A stretch of DNA of 32,928 bases, taken from the IMG/VR virus record IMGVR_UViG_3300031785_000026, positions 1 through 32,928 of that record; one strand, given 5' to 3'. The notes beneath the pieces are model-generated. The model did no database searches and was not told the origin of the DNA. It was given only the letters and a program-made list of their open reading frames with translations. Both the position numbers and the translations under genes were made by a program. Shown here piece by piece: positions 1 through 5,363 of the stretch; position 1 is the stretch's first letter; each line of letters starts with the position of its first letter. This stretch comes from a virus.

Positions 1-9
1 CTCCTTTTG
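1..9 (-). promoter_or_regulatory. Ribosome-binding site of the next gene, off the left edge
   Basis: On the minus strand the window ends in CAAAAGGAG, 36 bases past the stop of the adenine/cytosine methyltransferase. It has the form of the AAGGAG sites used throughout this genome and probably serves a gene starting just outside the window. Nothing else is seen in bases 1-45 beyond an AT-rich TATATATATAG stretch. Confidence 0.5.
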
Positions 10-45
10 TTAAAATGTTATACTATATATATAAGCACTCATTAC

Positions 46-942
46 CTATATGTCAAACAATTTTAACTGTGGCTTTACGTTTTTTATCCTTGCTTTGGCA
101 ATTTCATAGTATTCTTCTTCTTTTTCTATGCCAACAAATCTAAAATCTTCTTCTCTTGCACCCATACCAGTCGATCCGCTGCCCATGAACGGATCTAGCA
201 CCAGTCCTCCTTTGGGCGTTACTAAGCGAACAAGGTATCGCATCAGCTCAACTGGTTTTACTGTTGGATGGGTGTTCGCTTTAATTTCACCTCCCAGTCC
301 AGATTTACGCTCATCTTTTGATGTCTTTGCACAATAGAAGTACCTAGACGCATTACCCTGGTCGCCATAAGCTGGCATGAATTGTTCGGTATCAGCAAGC
401 TCACCAGCAGTCCAGATGCCTTTGTGTGTTCGCTCTCTGCTGACATCCGTACTGGTTGTTTCTGGAAATATTTCTTGCACTTGTTCGCTACCATCGTGCA
501 TCACATTGCTTGGCCATCTACCTCTTTGGTTGTCGAGTAAATCCGAATCCGATAATTGTTTGCGTTTGGCGTTAGATGTCTGACCGAATGATAGCTTGTC
601 AACACCGATTGTAGCCTTACTTTGTTCGCCTTGATCACGGAAATCTGGCATTGTGTCTGGATGTTTGACCTCGCCCTCTATCCTACAAGCGTCAATATTA
701 ATTGCACCAGTACCGAACTTATCTACGTTTTGTGCCACCGACTTCTCCGACAAAGGCTTTCTTGCCAATACCATTGGTTCATGTGCAGGTTTTAACGCAG
801 TACCCCAACCATTACCAATATTGTGGCTTTTAGGAAATCCGCTGCCGTAAAGCCAAATACATTGATCTCTAATTTCAAACCCGGCTTCTTCAATAGCAAC
901 TGCCATTCTGTGGTATGTTCGTGATCCGCTAAACGCTATCAA
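46..942 (-). CDS. C-terminal piece of the split methyltransferase (FxGxG half)
   Basis: This open frame continues the methyltransferase in the same frame beyond the TAA. Its 298 residues begin at a TTG placed four bases after GGAGG, in the codons for the conserved LKPGGHL segment, so an internal restart is possible but may be chance. Visible family features are FSGSRTYHRM, the IWLYGSGFPKSHNIG region, a variable target-recognition stretch with WPSNVMHDG, then HPTVKPVELMRYLVRL and FMGSGST (about 252-258), which binds S-adenosylmethionine. The end (EEEYYEIAKARI) is the usual family C-terminus. Without the DPPY half it should not be catalytic. Confidence 0.65.
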   Translation of the reverse strand: MIAFSGSRTYHRMAVAIEEAGFEIRDQCIWLYGSGFPKSHNIGNGWGTALKPAHEPMVLARKPLSEKSVAQNVDKFGTGAINIDACRIEGEVKHPDTMPDFRDQGEQSKATIGVDKLSFGQTSNAKRKQLSDSDLLDNQRGRWPSNVMHDGSEQVQEIFPETTSTDVSRERTHKGIWTAGELADTEQFMPAYGDQGNASRYFYCAKTSKDERKSGLGGEIKANTHPTVKPVELMRYLVRLVTPKGGLVLDPFMGSGSTGMGAREEDFRFVGIEKEEEYYEIAKARIKNVKPQLKLFDI

Positions 943-990
943 ATGACCTCCAGGCTTTAATAACTCATAACATTTAAGCCATGTGTTCGC

Positions 991-1233
991 TTAGAAAGCT
1001 ATGTCACCTCCATCCCACTCCTTGCCCATAAAACCTTTGGAAGCTCTAGCAAAAGCTCCGTCTGTACCGAACTGAGCTGGTGCCGAGCCTTCTTTACCGA
1101 ACCTTTTGACTATTGATGTAAGGTGATACGGCGGGTCTGTCACCACGCTATCCACCGAACATTTATCTATTTTGTCCATGACTTCCAAACAGTCGCCATG
1201 ATAAACTGTGCTACCTTCAACAATGATTTCCAT
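991..1233 (-). CDS. N-terminal piece of the split methyltransferase (DPPY half)
   Basis: This 80-residue open frame starts at an ATG that overlaps the end of the upstream DUF7768 gene by 17 bases. It carries the catalytic DPPY motif at residues 33-36, preceded by a strand-turn pattern (VYHGDCLEVMDKI) typical of type II and phage amino-methyltransferases. It stops at TAA 991-993 straight after GGDIAF, in the middle of the conserved fold. Alone it lacks the methyl-donor-binding motif and cannot be a full enzyme. It could act only with the downstream piece as a two-subunit enzyme, or by readthrough. Confidence 0.6.
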   Translation of the reverse strand: MEIIVEGSTVYHGDCLEVMDKIDKCSVDSVVTDPPYHLTSIVKRFGKEGSAPAQFGTDGAFARASKGFMGKEWDGGDIAF

Positions 1234-1537
1234 CTAATTTCCTATATTCTATCTTAATTTTAAGCTGCTCTGCCACTTCCATCCCTTTTTGCATACCAGC
1301 TGAAATACCTTTGTCTGTATATACTGCCATTAAATCTGCGTGGCGATACCAGTTGAACGCTCTTGACATTCCAGTAAGACGTTCTATCTCTTTAGTATCA
1401 TCTAATACTTGTGTGTAGAGAAGATGCGAGGCAAAAGGGGATTCGCCTCGCAAGAGAGAATCGCTCATACACTTTCGTGCATATGCGACATTACTTTTAA
1501 CATTACCCATGTAGGGTGATTCTATTATAACTAACAT
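1217..1537 (-). CDS. DUF7768-family protein (nucleoside deoxyribosyltransferase-like fold)
   Basis: This 106-residue protein has the pattern of the phage DUF7768/DUF4406-like family: MLVIIESPYMGN at the start, NVAYARKCMSDSLLRGESPFASHLLYTQ, then ADLMAVYTDKGISAGM and EYRKLDG. From the family name and fold assignment as I recall them, it resembles nucleoside 2-deoxyribosyltransferase-type Rossmann proteins, but no reaction is established. The ATG at 1537 is chosen because it overlaps the TAA of the preceding gene by one base (TAATG), which implies coupled translation; an upstream in-frame ATG at 1555 would give a non-conserved six-residue extension. The end overlaps the methyltransferase start by 17 bases. 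Confidence 0.75.
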   Translation of the reverse strand: MLVIIESPYMGNVKSNVAYARKCMSDSLLRGESPFASHLLYTQVLDDTKEIERLTGMSRAFNWYRHADLMAVYTDKGISAGMQKGMEVAEQLKIKIEYRKLDGNHC

Positions 1538-1767
1538 TACGATGCTTTTAAACAAGAAGCTTGAACATCGTAACCATCTGGTTTATCTCCAAATTCTTTT
1601 CTTAGCCTAGCGAGTACAACTTTCTTGCTATGGTTAATATCACCCCAACAACTTTGTTCGGTGTAATACTTAACATGACTAACGTGCCATGTGCATTTTG
1701 TTTGTCCACCCATGTATCTAGGTCCCTCGACCCAAATAACACAGATCATTAGAAACATTTTAACCAT
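1537..1767 (-). CDS. Hypothetical 76-residue protein with hydrophobic N-terminus
   Basis: I do not recognise a family. The ATG at 1767 follows AGGAAGG at a normal distance, and the gene ends in a one-base TAATG overlap with the DUF7768 gene. The first 13 residues (MVKMFLMICVIWV) are hydrophobic, like a short signal anchor. The rest is polar, with two cysteines and several histidines (CTWHVSHVKYYTEQSCWGDINHSKK) that could bind metal, and a basic C-terminus. The N-terminal hydrophobic run is too short for a typical holin. It overlaps the small upstream frame at 1749-1859 by 19 bases. Confidence 0.6.
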   Translation of the reverse strand: MVKMFLMICVIWVEGPRYMGGQTKCTWHVSHVKYYTEQSCWGDINHSKKVVLARLRKEFGDKPDGYDVQASCLKAS

Positions 1768-1859
1768 TCAACTACCTTCCTATAATACCGAACAAAAATG
1801 TTAGGTTTTTTGTGAATTGTAGTAGCTTCGATATGTAACTTTAAATATTTGTGATTCAT
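1749..1859 (-). CDS. Small 36-residue basic protein
   Basis: This short frame fills what would otherwise be a 93-base gap. Its ATG at 1857-1859 lies one base after the TAA of the upstream gene, and GGAG sits six bases before it, within the last codons of that gene, so it looks translationally coupled. The product starts MNHKYLKLHIEATTIHKK and ends in YYRKVVEWLKCF. It is strongly basic, with aromatic residues near the end, and has no family I recognise. It ends at TAA 1749-1751, inside the next gene. The call rests on start context and spacing only. Confidence 0.45.
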   Translation of the reverse strand: MNHKYLKLHIEATTIHKKPNIFVRYYRKVVEWLKCF

Positions 1860-1860
1860 A

Positions 1861-2097
1861 TTACACTCCATTGATTGCTCCTAAATTATCCTTAAATTCA
1901 ACACCAAAATCAACAATAATGCCACTATCGAGCTGCTCTTGTTGTCTGATAAGGTCTTCAATATACTCATGTCCGTGTTCGCCATAAGTCTCTTTGACCT
2001 TGCCCAGTGCCTGTTGATTGGTTAATCCATCGTCATTAAGTAAAGAGCCATAATACTCTTCAATCTCAACTAAATGATTGTTCTGATACGCTGTCAT
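1861..2097 (-). CDS. Hypothetical acidic 78-residue phage protein
   Basis: The start ATG at 2097 follows AAGGAGAAT at good spacing, two bases after the upstream gene ends. The product is acidic and mostly predicted helical by eye (LVEIEEYYGSLLNDDGLTNQQALGKVKETYGEHGHEYIEDLIRQQ shortened here to its key parts EIEEYY, KVKETYGEHG and EDLIRQQEQL). I see no catalytic motif, cysteine cluster or membrane segment. It sits among small accessory genes between the large DUF-like gene and the modification genes. No function can be assigned. Confidence 0.65.
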   Translation of the reverse strand: MTAYQNNHLVEIEEYYGSLLNDDGLTNQQALGKVKETYGEHGHEYIEDLIRQQEQLDSGIIVDFGVEFKDNLGAINGV

Positions 2098-2099
2098 AA

Positions 2100-3470
2100 T
2101 TATTCTCCTTGTGCTTTATTAAGTTTGTATTCAGTTTGTTTTGTACCATAAGCCTTATTACCGACCTTTTTGGCTTTAATCCAAGTACGCTTGGTAACAT
2201 TGCCAAACCTATCTCGGTATCTTCTCCAATGACCACATCTCCAATGTTCGCACTTTGGCGAGCCATGACCAGTAAATTCACGCTCATATTTTTGCACGCC
2301 TCGTGGCTTTGGTAACTCAATCGTCATTAAAGAATATTCGTTAAATGGAATTCTTTGACCTCTGCTGATGTGTTGAACTTTTGTTGTTCCTCTTGTTTTT
2401 TTCTTGTAAACAATGTGATCAAAGTTAAACATAGCCAAAGCAGCAATCATAAGTTTAATCTCACCATTAAAAAATTGATAAGCAAGTTCAAATCCATCTG
2501 ACTCTAATTTATCACTATCCCTAACTTTGTTTTTAATATCTTGCTCTGGTGTTGACCAATCCCAAGCATAACTATTGCCATACGAAAGCTTTGAACAAAT
2601 AGATGCAAAATCACCTTGCGAAGCAACTCTATGACAAATGCTTTTATTATAACCTTTGCCAACTAATGAGTCTCTGCCATAAACAAAACCTTTTGGCTCC
2701 ATATTTTGGTAAAAGTTCATTTCAGAAATCTGTTCAGTTCTTTGCTCAATACCTTTTGCAAAACGCTCACTATAATAATGAAAATAATCCTCGCCAAAAA
2801 AAGAGATGCCTGGAATAGTAATAATATCAGTCCCATTAACTTGCCCTTGTTCATATCTATATTTATAAGTTTTAGTAAATCGATCTGCGTTATCTCTAAT
2901 ATCTTTTACTCTTTTTTCAAAATCCATCTCTTTGTCAGAAACATTCATAACATGAACAGATTTAGGCGAAGTAAACCATTTATCATTTTCTAATTGATTT
3001 GCTCGTGTGCCATCATCATTTTTATCAGTAAGAAGATACCAAGGCAAAAACTCAGTTGTGTCATCATTTGAAAGAATATGAAAACCTTTCCTTGTTTTTT
3101 CAGAAGTATTTCGATACCTTTTATCAACAAATGAAACTAAAGCTGGGTATTGTGTTGCATAAAATTTTTTGTACGCTCTAAACAAAGCTTTTTCACTAAA
3201 CTCAATAAACATATTAGGAAATGGTGGCTTTGCTAACTCAATGGCTTTTAAAAAAGCTTTTGGTTTAACCATAGACGCTTGCACTAAGTTGTATAATAAA
3301 GAATCATCAATAACAAATTTCTTTGATTGAACCAGTTGTACACGAAGCTTTTGCACCATGCCATTTGCATATTTATGATTTTGAAATGTACCTAAATTTC
3401 TTTTTGGATTCGATAATGCAGCAATAAGCTCACTTGCCATCATCGGTTTATCAACTGCTTGTTCTTCCAT
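2100..3470 (-). CDS. Conserved-looking phage protein of unknown function with H/C/W/R-rich C-terminus
   Basis: The 456-residue product starts at the ATG at 3470, five bases after GGAG; the upstream in-frame ATG at 3485 lies before this site and is rejected. No enzyme motif is clear. The C-terminal 70 residues stand out: KPRGVQKYEREFTGHGSPKCEHWRCGHWRRYRDRFG followed by TWIKAKKVG (key residues HG, CEHWRCGHWRRYRD). From memory, a similar GHWRRY-type tail ends several phage proteins of unknown role, and it could bind metal or nucleic acid. The gene is alone behind its own promoters at 3491-3531, directly after a strong terminator, so it starts a separate transcription unit that continues into the small genes and the split methyltransferase. 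Confidence 0.7.
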   Translation of the reverse strand: MEEQAVDKPMMASELIAALSNPKRNLGTFQNHKYANGMVQKLRVQLVQSKKFVIDDSLLYNLVQASMVKPKAFLKAIELAKPPFPNMFIEFSEKALFRAYKKFYATQYPALVSFVDKRYRNTSEKTRKGFHILSNDDTTEFLPWYLLTDKNDDGTRANQLENDKWFTSPKSVHVMNVSDKEMDFEKRVKDIRDNADRFTKTYKYRYEQGQVNGTDIITIPGISFFGEDYFHYYSERFAKGIEQRTEQISEMNFYQNMEPKGFVYGRDSLVGKGYNKSICHRVASQGDFASICSKLSYGNSYAWDWSTPEQDIKNKVRDSDKLESDGFELAYQFFNGEIKLMIAALAMFNFDHIVYKKKTRGTTKVQHISRGQRIPFNEYSLMTIELPKPRGVQKYEREFTGHGSPKCEHWRCGHWRRYRDRFGNVTKRTWIKAKKVGNKAYGTKQTEYKLNKAQGE

Positions 3471-3490
3471 ATTTTCTCCTTTCATATGCT

Positions 3491-3531
3491 AGTATAGGAT
3501 AGTTATATAGGAAGTCAATGCCAAATGTCAA
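3491..3531 (-). promoter_or_regulatory. Overlapping sigma70-type promoters for the 456-residue gene
   Basis: Two candidates overlap. The first is TTGACA (3526-3531) and TATATA (3504-3509), spacer 16. The second is TTGACT (3513-3518) and TATACT (3491-3496), spacer 16. They begin at the last T of the terminator tract and end about 20 bases before the start codon, as expected for a fresh start of transcription after termination. Confidence 0.65.
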
Positions 3532-3560
3532 ATAAAAAAAGACCCAGATTTCTCTGGGTC
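3531..3560 (-). terminator. Rho-independent terminator
   Basis: On the minus strand GACCCAGA and TCTGGGTC form a perfect 8-bp stem around a GAAA (GNRA-type) loop, followed by seven T residues and ATT. The other orientation has only three T residues after the stem, so it works mainly on minus-strand transcripts. It ends the short transcript that starts near 3664 and would also stop read-through from the modification and replication genes upstream. Confidence 0.85.
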
Positions 3561-3664
3561 TTTCACAAACATTTTTAAAACAAAAGGCGTAATCGGAGCG
3601 ATTACATTCTTTTATGTTGAAGTGAACGCCAGCACGTCACTGGTACTTTCCCCATTCACCTCAT
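3531..3664 (-). ncRNA. Candidate phage small RNA with own promoter and terminator
   Basis: Between the promoter at 3670-3698 and the terminator is a ~130-base stretch without a convincing gene, yet rich in self-complementarity. GAGGTGAA (3655-3662) pairs with TTCACTTC (3619-3626), one G-U. Inside it CCAG/CTGG (3640-3643 with 3629-3632) closes a 7-base loop. GTAATCG/CGATTAC (3599-3605 with 3589-3595) forms a perfect 7-bp stem with a 3-base loop. The terminator hairpin is the last stem. GGCGT (3626-3630) can alternatively pair with ACGCC (3586-3590), which would compete with the first stem. A 17-codon frame (MGKVPVTCWRSLQHKRM) starts at an ATG three bases after GAGG, so a leader-peptide role is an alternative. 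I recognise no known RNA family. Confidence 0.55.
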
Positions 3665-3669
3665 GTATA

Positions 3670-3698
3670 TATATAGGTTATAACTACCCTAGTGTCAA
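3670..3698 (-). promoter_or_regulatory. Consensus sigma70-type promoter of the candidate small RNA
   Basis: TTGACA at 3693-3698 and TATATA at 3670-3675 are separated by exactly 17 bases. The -35 box overlaps the stop codon of the zinc-ribbon gene (3695-3697). Start of transcription is expected near 3664. No start codon for a sizeable gene follows before the terminator. Confidence 0.75.
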
Positions 3699-3976
3699 GA
3701 CATATCATCAATAATGCTTGAAGAGTTAACATGAGTTGGGTTTCTGCGTACTCTGCCAACATCATTTTCTTTTAAAGCTCTTGGATCATCCTCAAAGAAA
3801 GCTTCCTCTTCTACATAAACTGATGGCTTCATGCCAGTTAATGTTTCTTTTTTTGGTGCAAACTTATTTGTCTCTGCTGTCTCGCATTTTTCACATAGGG
3901 GTTTTTTCTTATTTTTAATTTTATGTGCAAGTATAAGTCTTGGACATGAGCTGCATCTTTCATATTTTCCTATCAT
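3695..3976 (-). CDS. Small zinc-ribbon-like protein
   Basis: The ATG at 3976 is chosen over one at 4012 because it lies six bases after a perfect AGGAGG; the product is then 93 residues. Near its N-terminus are two CxxC pairs, CSSC and CEKC, about 18 residues apart and separated by a basic stretch (HKIKNKKKP), the layout of a zinc ribbon that could bind nucleic acid or a protein partner. The rest is acidic (YVEEEAFFEDDPRALKE) and ends in a polar tail. It overlaps the end of the cytosine methyltransferase by 17 bases and is the last gene before the small RNA promoter. The exact function is unknown. Confidence 0.65.
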   Translation of the reverse strand: MIGKYERCSSCPRLILAHKIKNKKKPLCEKCETAETNKFAPKKETLTGMKPSVYVEEEAFFEDDPRALKENDVGRVRRNPTHVNSSSIIDDMS

Positions 3977-5363
3977 TCTCTGCCTCCTTAATAGAGTAAA
4001 ATATTCTTGCAACTACTTGGGGCACAATACTATTCCCTAAACATCTAAGTCTGTGTACCCTGTTGGGTACCCCATTAGCCACTCTACCCACGTTGGGTTC
4101 AGCGTTCCAGAGGACTGGTCTCTCACGGAAGGATGATTGCCTAACATCTTTTGCATCTTCCCCCCTGGACGACCCGCTGCATCTTCGTTTGCCGATGGTG
4201 TAGGGAACATCTCCTTTTTGGGATAATTCCATTTCTCCATTCTTGGTGGTCTGAGCGTGCAACCCAGCATCTGTTCTGCTTGTTGTTCGGTCATCTCCCC
4301 GGCCTCTACTTTCTTTCTGAAGATCATTGTCTGACCCATTGATGCGTGTCCGTACCCCTTTGTTGTCGGTGTTGGCCACATTATTTCTTTCTCTGCTATG
4401 AATGTCCCTAGAGTGTGTGCTCTCGTTCCGTTCTTTACTGAGGGTGGTACTGTGTATCCGTCCTTCCAATCCCTTGCTCTTGGTGTTGGAAACATCTTCA
4501 CTTCGTCCACTAATGTTATCGCACTTGATCCGTCTTTCTTCACTTTCTCGTAAAGTTCCTTGCTCTTCGGACCTTGCTTGGCATTCGCTGCTGTTGGTGT
4601 CCTCCACATCTTCACGCTGTCTGCTAAGTTCAGACTGTGACTGCTCTTGCCGTCTTTGCTCAACCTCCTGTTGTTCGTTGTCAACTCCGCCTCTGGGTGT
4701 TCTATCTCCTGAGTTGTTGGCGTTGGCCATAAGGTCGAAGATGTCTGTTTGTATAAATCCATTGTCTTCTCGTCCACTTGTTCCCTCAAGTTCGCTGGCT
4801 TTGTTCTGCCCTTGCGATGACCCTCCATTAATTTGTTCGTTCCCTCTTCTGAACGTGGAGGCAGATGATCCATCGTGTTCGGAGTAGCCCACAATCCAGC
4901 ACCGCATTCGTCTATGTTTGGCATCGACGGCTGCAGCTGGAATAAGATATGGGATGGCTTTGTATCCGATACTTTCCAAGTCAATGAGACTTCTTCTGAG
5001 ACCCATTGGCATTGTAACAAAGCCTGACACATTTTCGCCAATGATCCATTTAGGCCGTATGTCTTCAATAACCCTAACCATTTCGTGCCAGAGGTCTCGG
5101 TCATCTTCGCTGCCTCTCTGAGCTCCTGCGACACTCCAAGGCTGACATGGGAATCCTCCAACAACGATGTCTGCATCTTTGTATTCTTTTCCATTAAAAC
5201 TCCTTATATCACTATATATTGGTACATCTGACCAATGTTTACGCAAGACTTTTTGACAATATTCATCTCTTTCAACAAAAGCTATTGTCTCAAAGCCACC
5301 TACTATTTGTTCTGCAGCATAGCTAAATCCACCTATACCACTAAATAAATCTACTATTTTCAT
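3960..5363 (-). CDS. dcm: DNA C5-cytosine methyltransferase
   Basis: This 467-residue enzyme transfers a methyl group to C5 of cytosine in DNA, most likely protecting phage DNA from host restriction. Motifs are in the canonical order: DLFSGIGGF (5-13, cofactor), GGFPCQPWS with catalytic Cys73, GENVSG (ENV at 110-112), HRRMRCWIVG (about 150-159), and the C-terminal VPNRVHRLRCLGNSIVPQ of motifs IX-X. The ~270-residue part between them is long, charged and low in complexity, with repeated (A/S)N(T/A)xxxG segments. This part is also coded in the +1 frame. The ATG at 5363 is chosen because it forms an ATGA overlap with the upstream PP-loop gene and starts right at motif I. G+C is clearly higher between about 4040 and 5130 than at the two ends of the gene. 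Confidence 0.93.
   Translation of the reverse strand: MKIVDLFSGIGGFSYAAEQIVGGFETIAFVERDEYCQKVLRKHWSDVPIYSDIRSFNGKEYKDADIVVGGFPCQPWSVAGAQRGSEDDRDLWHEMVRVIEDIRPKWIIGENVSGFVTMPMGLRRSLIDLESIGYKAIPYLIPAAAVDAKHRRMRCWIVGYSEHDGSSASTFRRGNEQINGGSSQGQNKASELEGTSGREDNGFIQTDIFDLMANANNSGDRTPRGGVDNEQQEVEQRRQEQSQSELSRQREDVEDTNSSECQARSEEQGTLRESEERRIKCDNISGRSEDVSNTKSKGLEGRIHSTTLSKERNESTHSRDIHSRERNNVANTDNKGVRTRINGSDNDLQKESRGRGDDRTTSRTDAGLHAQTTKNGEMELSQKGDVPYTIGKRRCSGSSRGEDAKDVRQSSFRERPVLWNAEPNVGRVANGVPNRVHRLRCLGNSIVPQVVARIFYSIKEAENDRKI
4037..5194 (-). CDS. Overlapping +1-frame gene inside the cytosine methyltransferase
   Basis: A 385-residue frame lies wholly inside the methyltransferase gene in its +1 frame. 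It is not an ordinary shadow: its ATG at 5194 has AAGGAG five bases ahead, and the product has the features of a phage protein family I recall as common and of unknown function. It has SLTWK and LLFQL-like (ILFQLQPSMP) segments, then repeated [WF]PTP/RTP units (LWATPNTMDHLP, LWPTPTTQE, MWRTPTAAN, MFPTPRARDWKDG, IMWPTPTTKG, MFPTPSANEDAAG), and the tail LNPTWVEWLMGYPTGYTDL. The repeats and tail fall over the target-recognition region and motifs IX-X of the methyltransferase. Either both frames are translated, or this family is a conserved by-product of dcm sequence. The start site argues for translation. Confidence 0.5.
   Translation of the reverse strand: MEKNTKMQTSLLEDSHVSLGVSQELREAAKMTETSGTKWLGLLKTYGLNGSLAKMCQALLQCQWVSEEVSLTWKVSDTKPSHILFQLQPSMPNIDECGAGLWATPNTMDHLPPRSEEGTNKLMEGHRKGRTKPANLREQVDEKTMDLYKQTSSTLWPTPTTQEIEHPEAELTTNNRRLSKDGKSSHSLNLADSVKMWRTPTAANAKQGPKSKELYEKVKKDGSSAITLVDEVKMFPTPRARDWKDGYTVPPSVKNGTRAHTLGTFIAEKEIMWPTPTTKGYGHASMGQTMIFRKKVEAGEMTEQQAEQMLGCTLRPPRMEKWNYPKKEMFPTPSANEDAAGRPGGKMQKMLGNHPSVRDQSSGTLNPTWVEWLMGYPTGYTDLDV
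5195..5203 (-). promoter_or_regulatory. Ribosome-binding site for the overlapping +1-frame gene
   Basis: On the minus strand GGAG (5200-5203, within AAGGAG) is followed by TTTTA and the ATG of the embedded frame. In the methyltransferase frame these bases encode IRSFNG, a position with no reason known to me to hold a Shine-Dalgarno site, so its presence supports internal initiation. Confidence 0.55.

Larger units (their letters stand above)
46..1233 (-). pseudogene. DNA N6-adenine/N4-cytosine methyltransferase interrupted by an in-frame TAA
   Basis: Read as one frame, this is a beta-class amino-methyltransferase of about 395 residues. It has a catalytic DPPY motif near residue 33 and the S-adenosylmethionine-binding FMGSGST motif close to the C-terminus, in the DPPY-first order. 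A TAA at 991-993 splits it. The 16 codons between this stop and the next usable start (ANTWLKCYELLKPGGHL) remain open and complete the typical phage pattern 'GGDIAF-x-ANTW..LKPGGHLIAFSGSRTYHRM', so one base change of a sense codon explains the break. Loss of function, a sequencing error, two separate subunits or stop readthrough are all possible. TAA ends many other genes here, so a changed genetic code is not the answer. It lies at the end of the DNA-modification end of the minus-strand gene series. Confidence 0.8.

Noticed and set aside
46-1233. Alternative genetic code, with TAA read as an amino acid, to explain the split methyltransferase
   Set aside because: TAA ends many intact genes in this window with exact overlaps to the next start (for example at 1861, 17947, 20795, 21876 and 28145), so TAA is a real stop here.
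2066-2320. Minus-strand 84-codon frame overlapping the 456-residue gene end
   Set aside because: It lies inside the conserved C-terminal coding part of the larger gene, lacks a ribosome-binding site and resembles no family.
3541-3662. tRNA gene in the structured region
   Set aside because: No cloverleaf, T-loop GTTCGA-type sequence or CCA-type acceptor end fits; the stems fit a small RNA with terminator better.
4402-4887. Plus-strand 161-codon open frame opposite the methyltransferase
   Set aside because: Composition (runs of Leu, Ser and Cys) is that of an antisense shadow of the repeated target-recognition region; there is no suitable promoter or family pattern.
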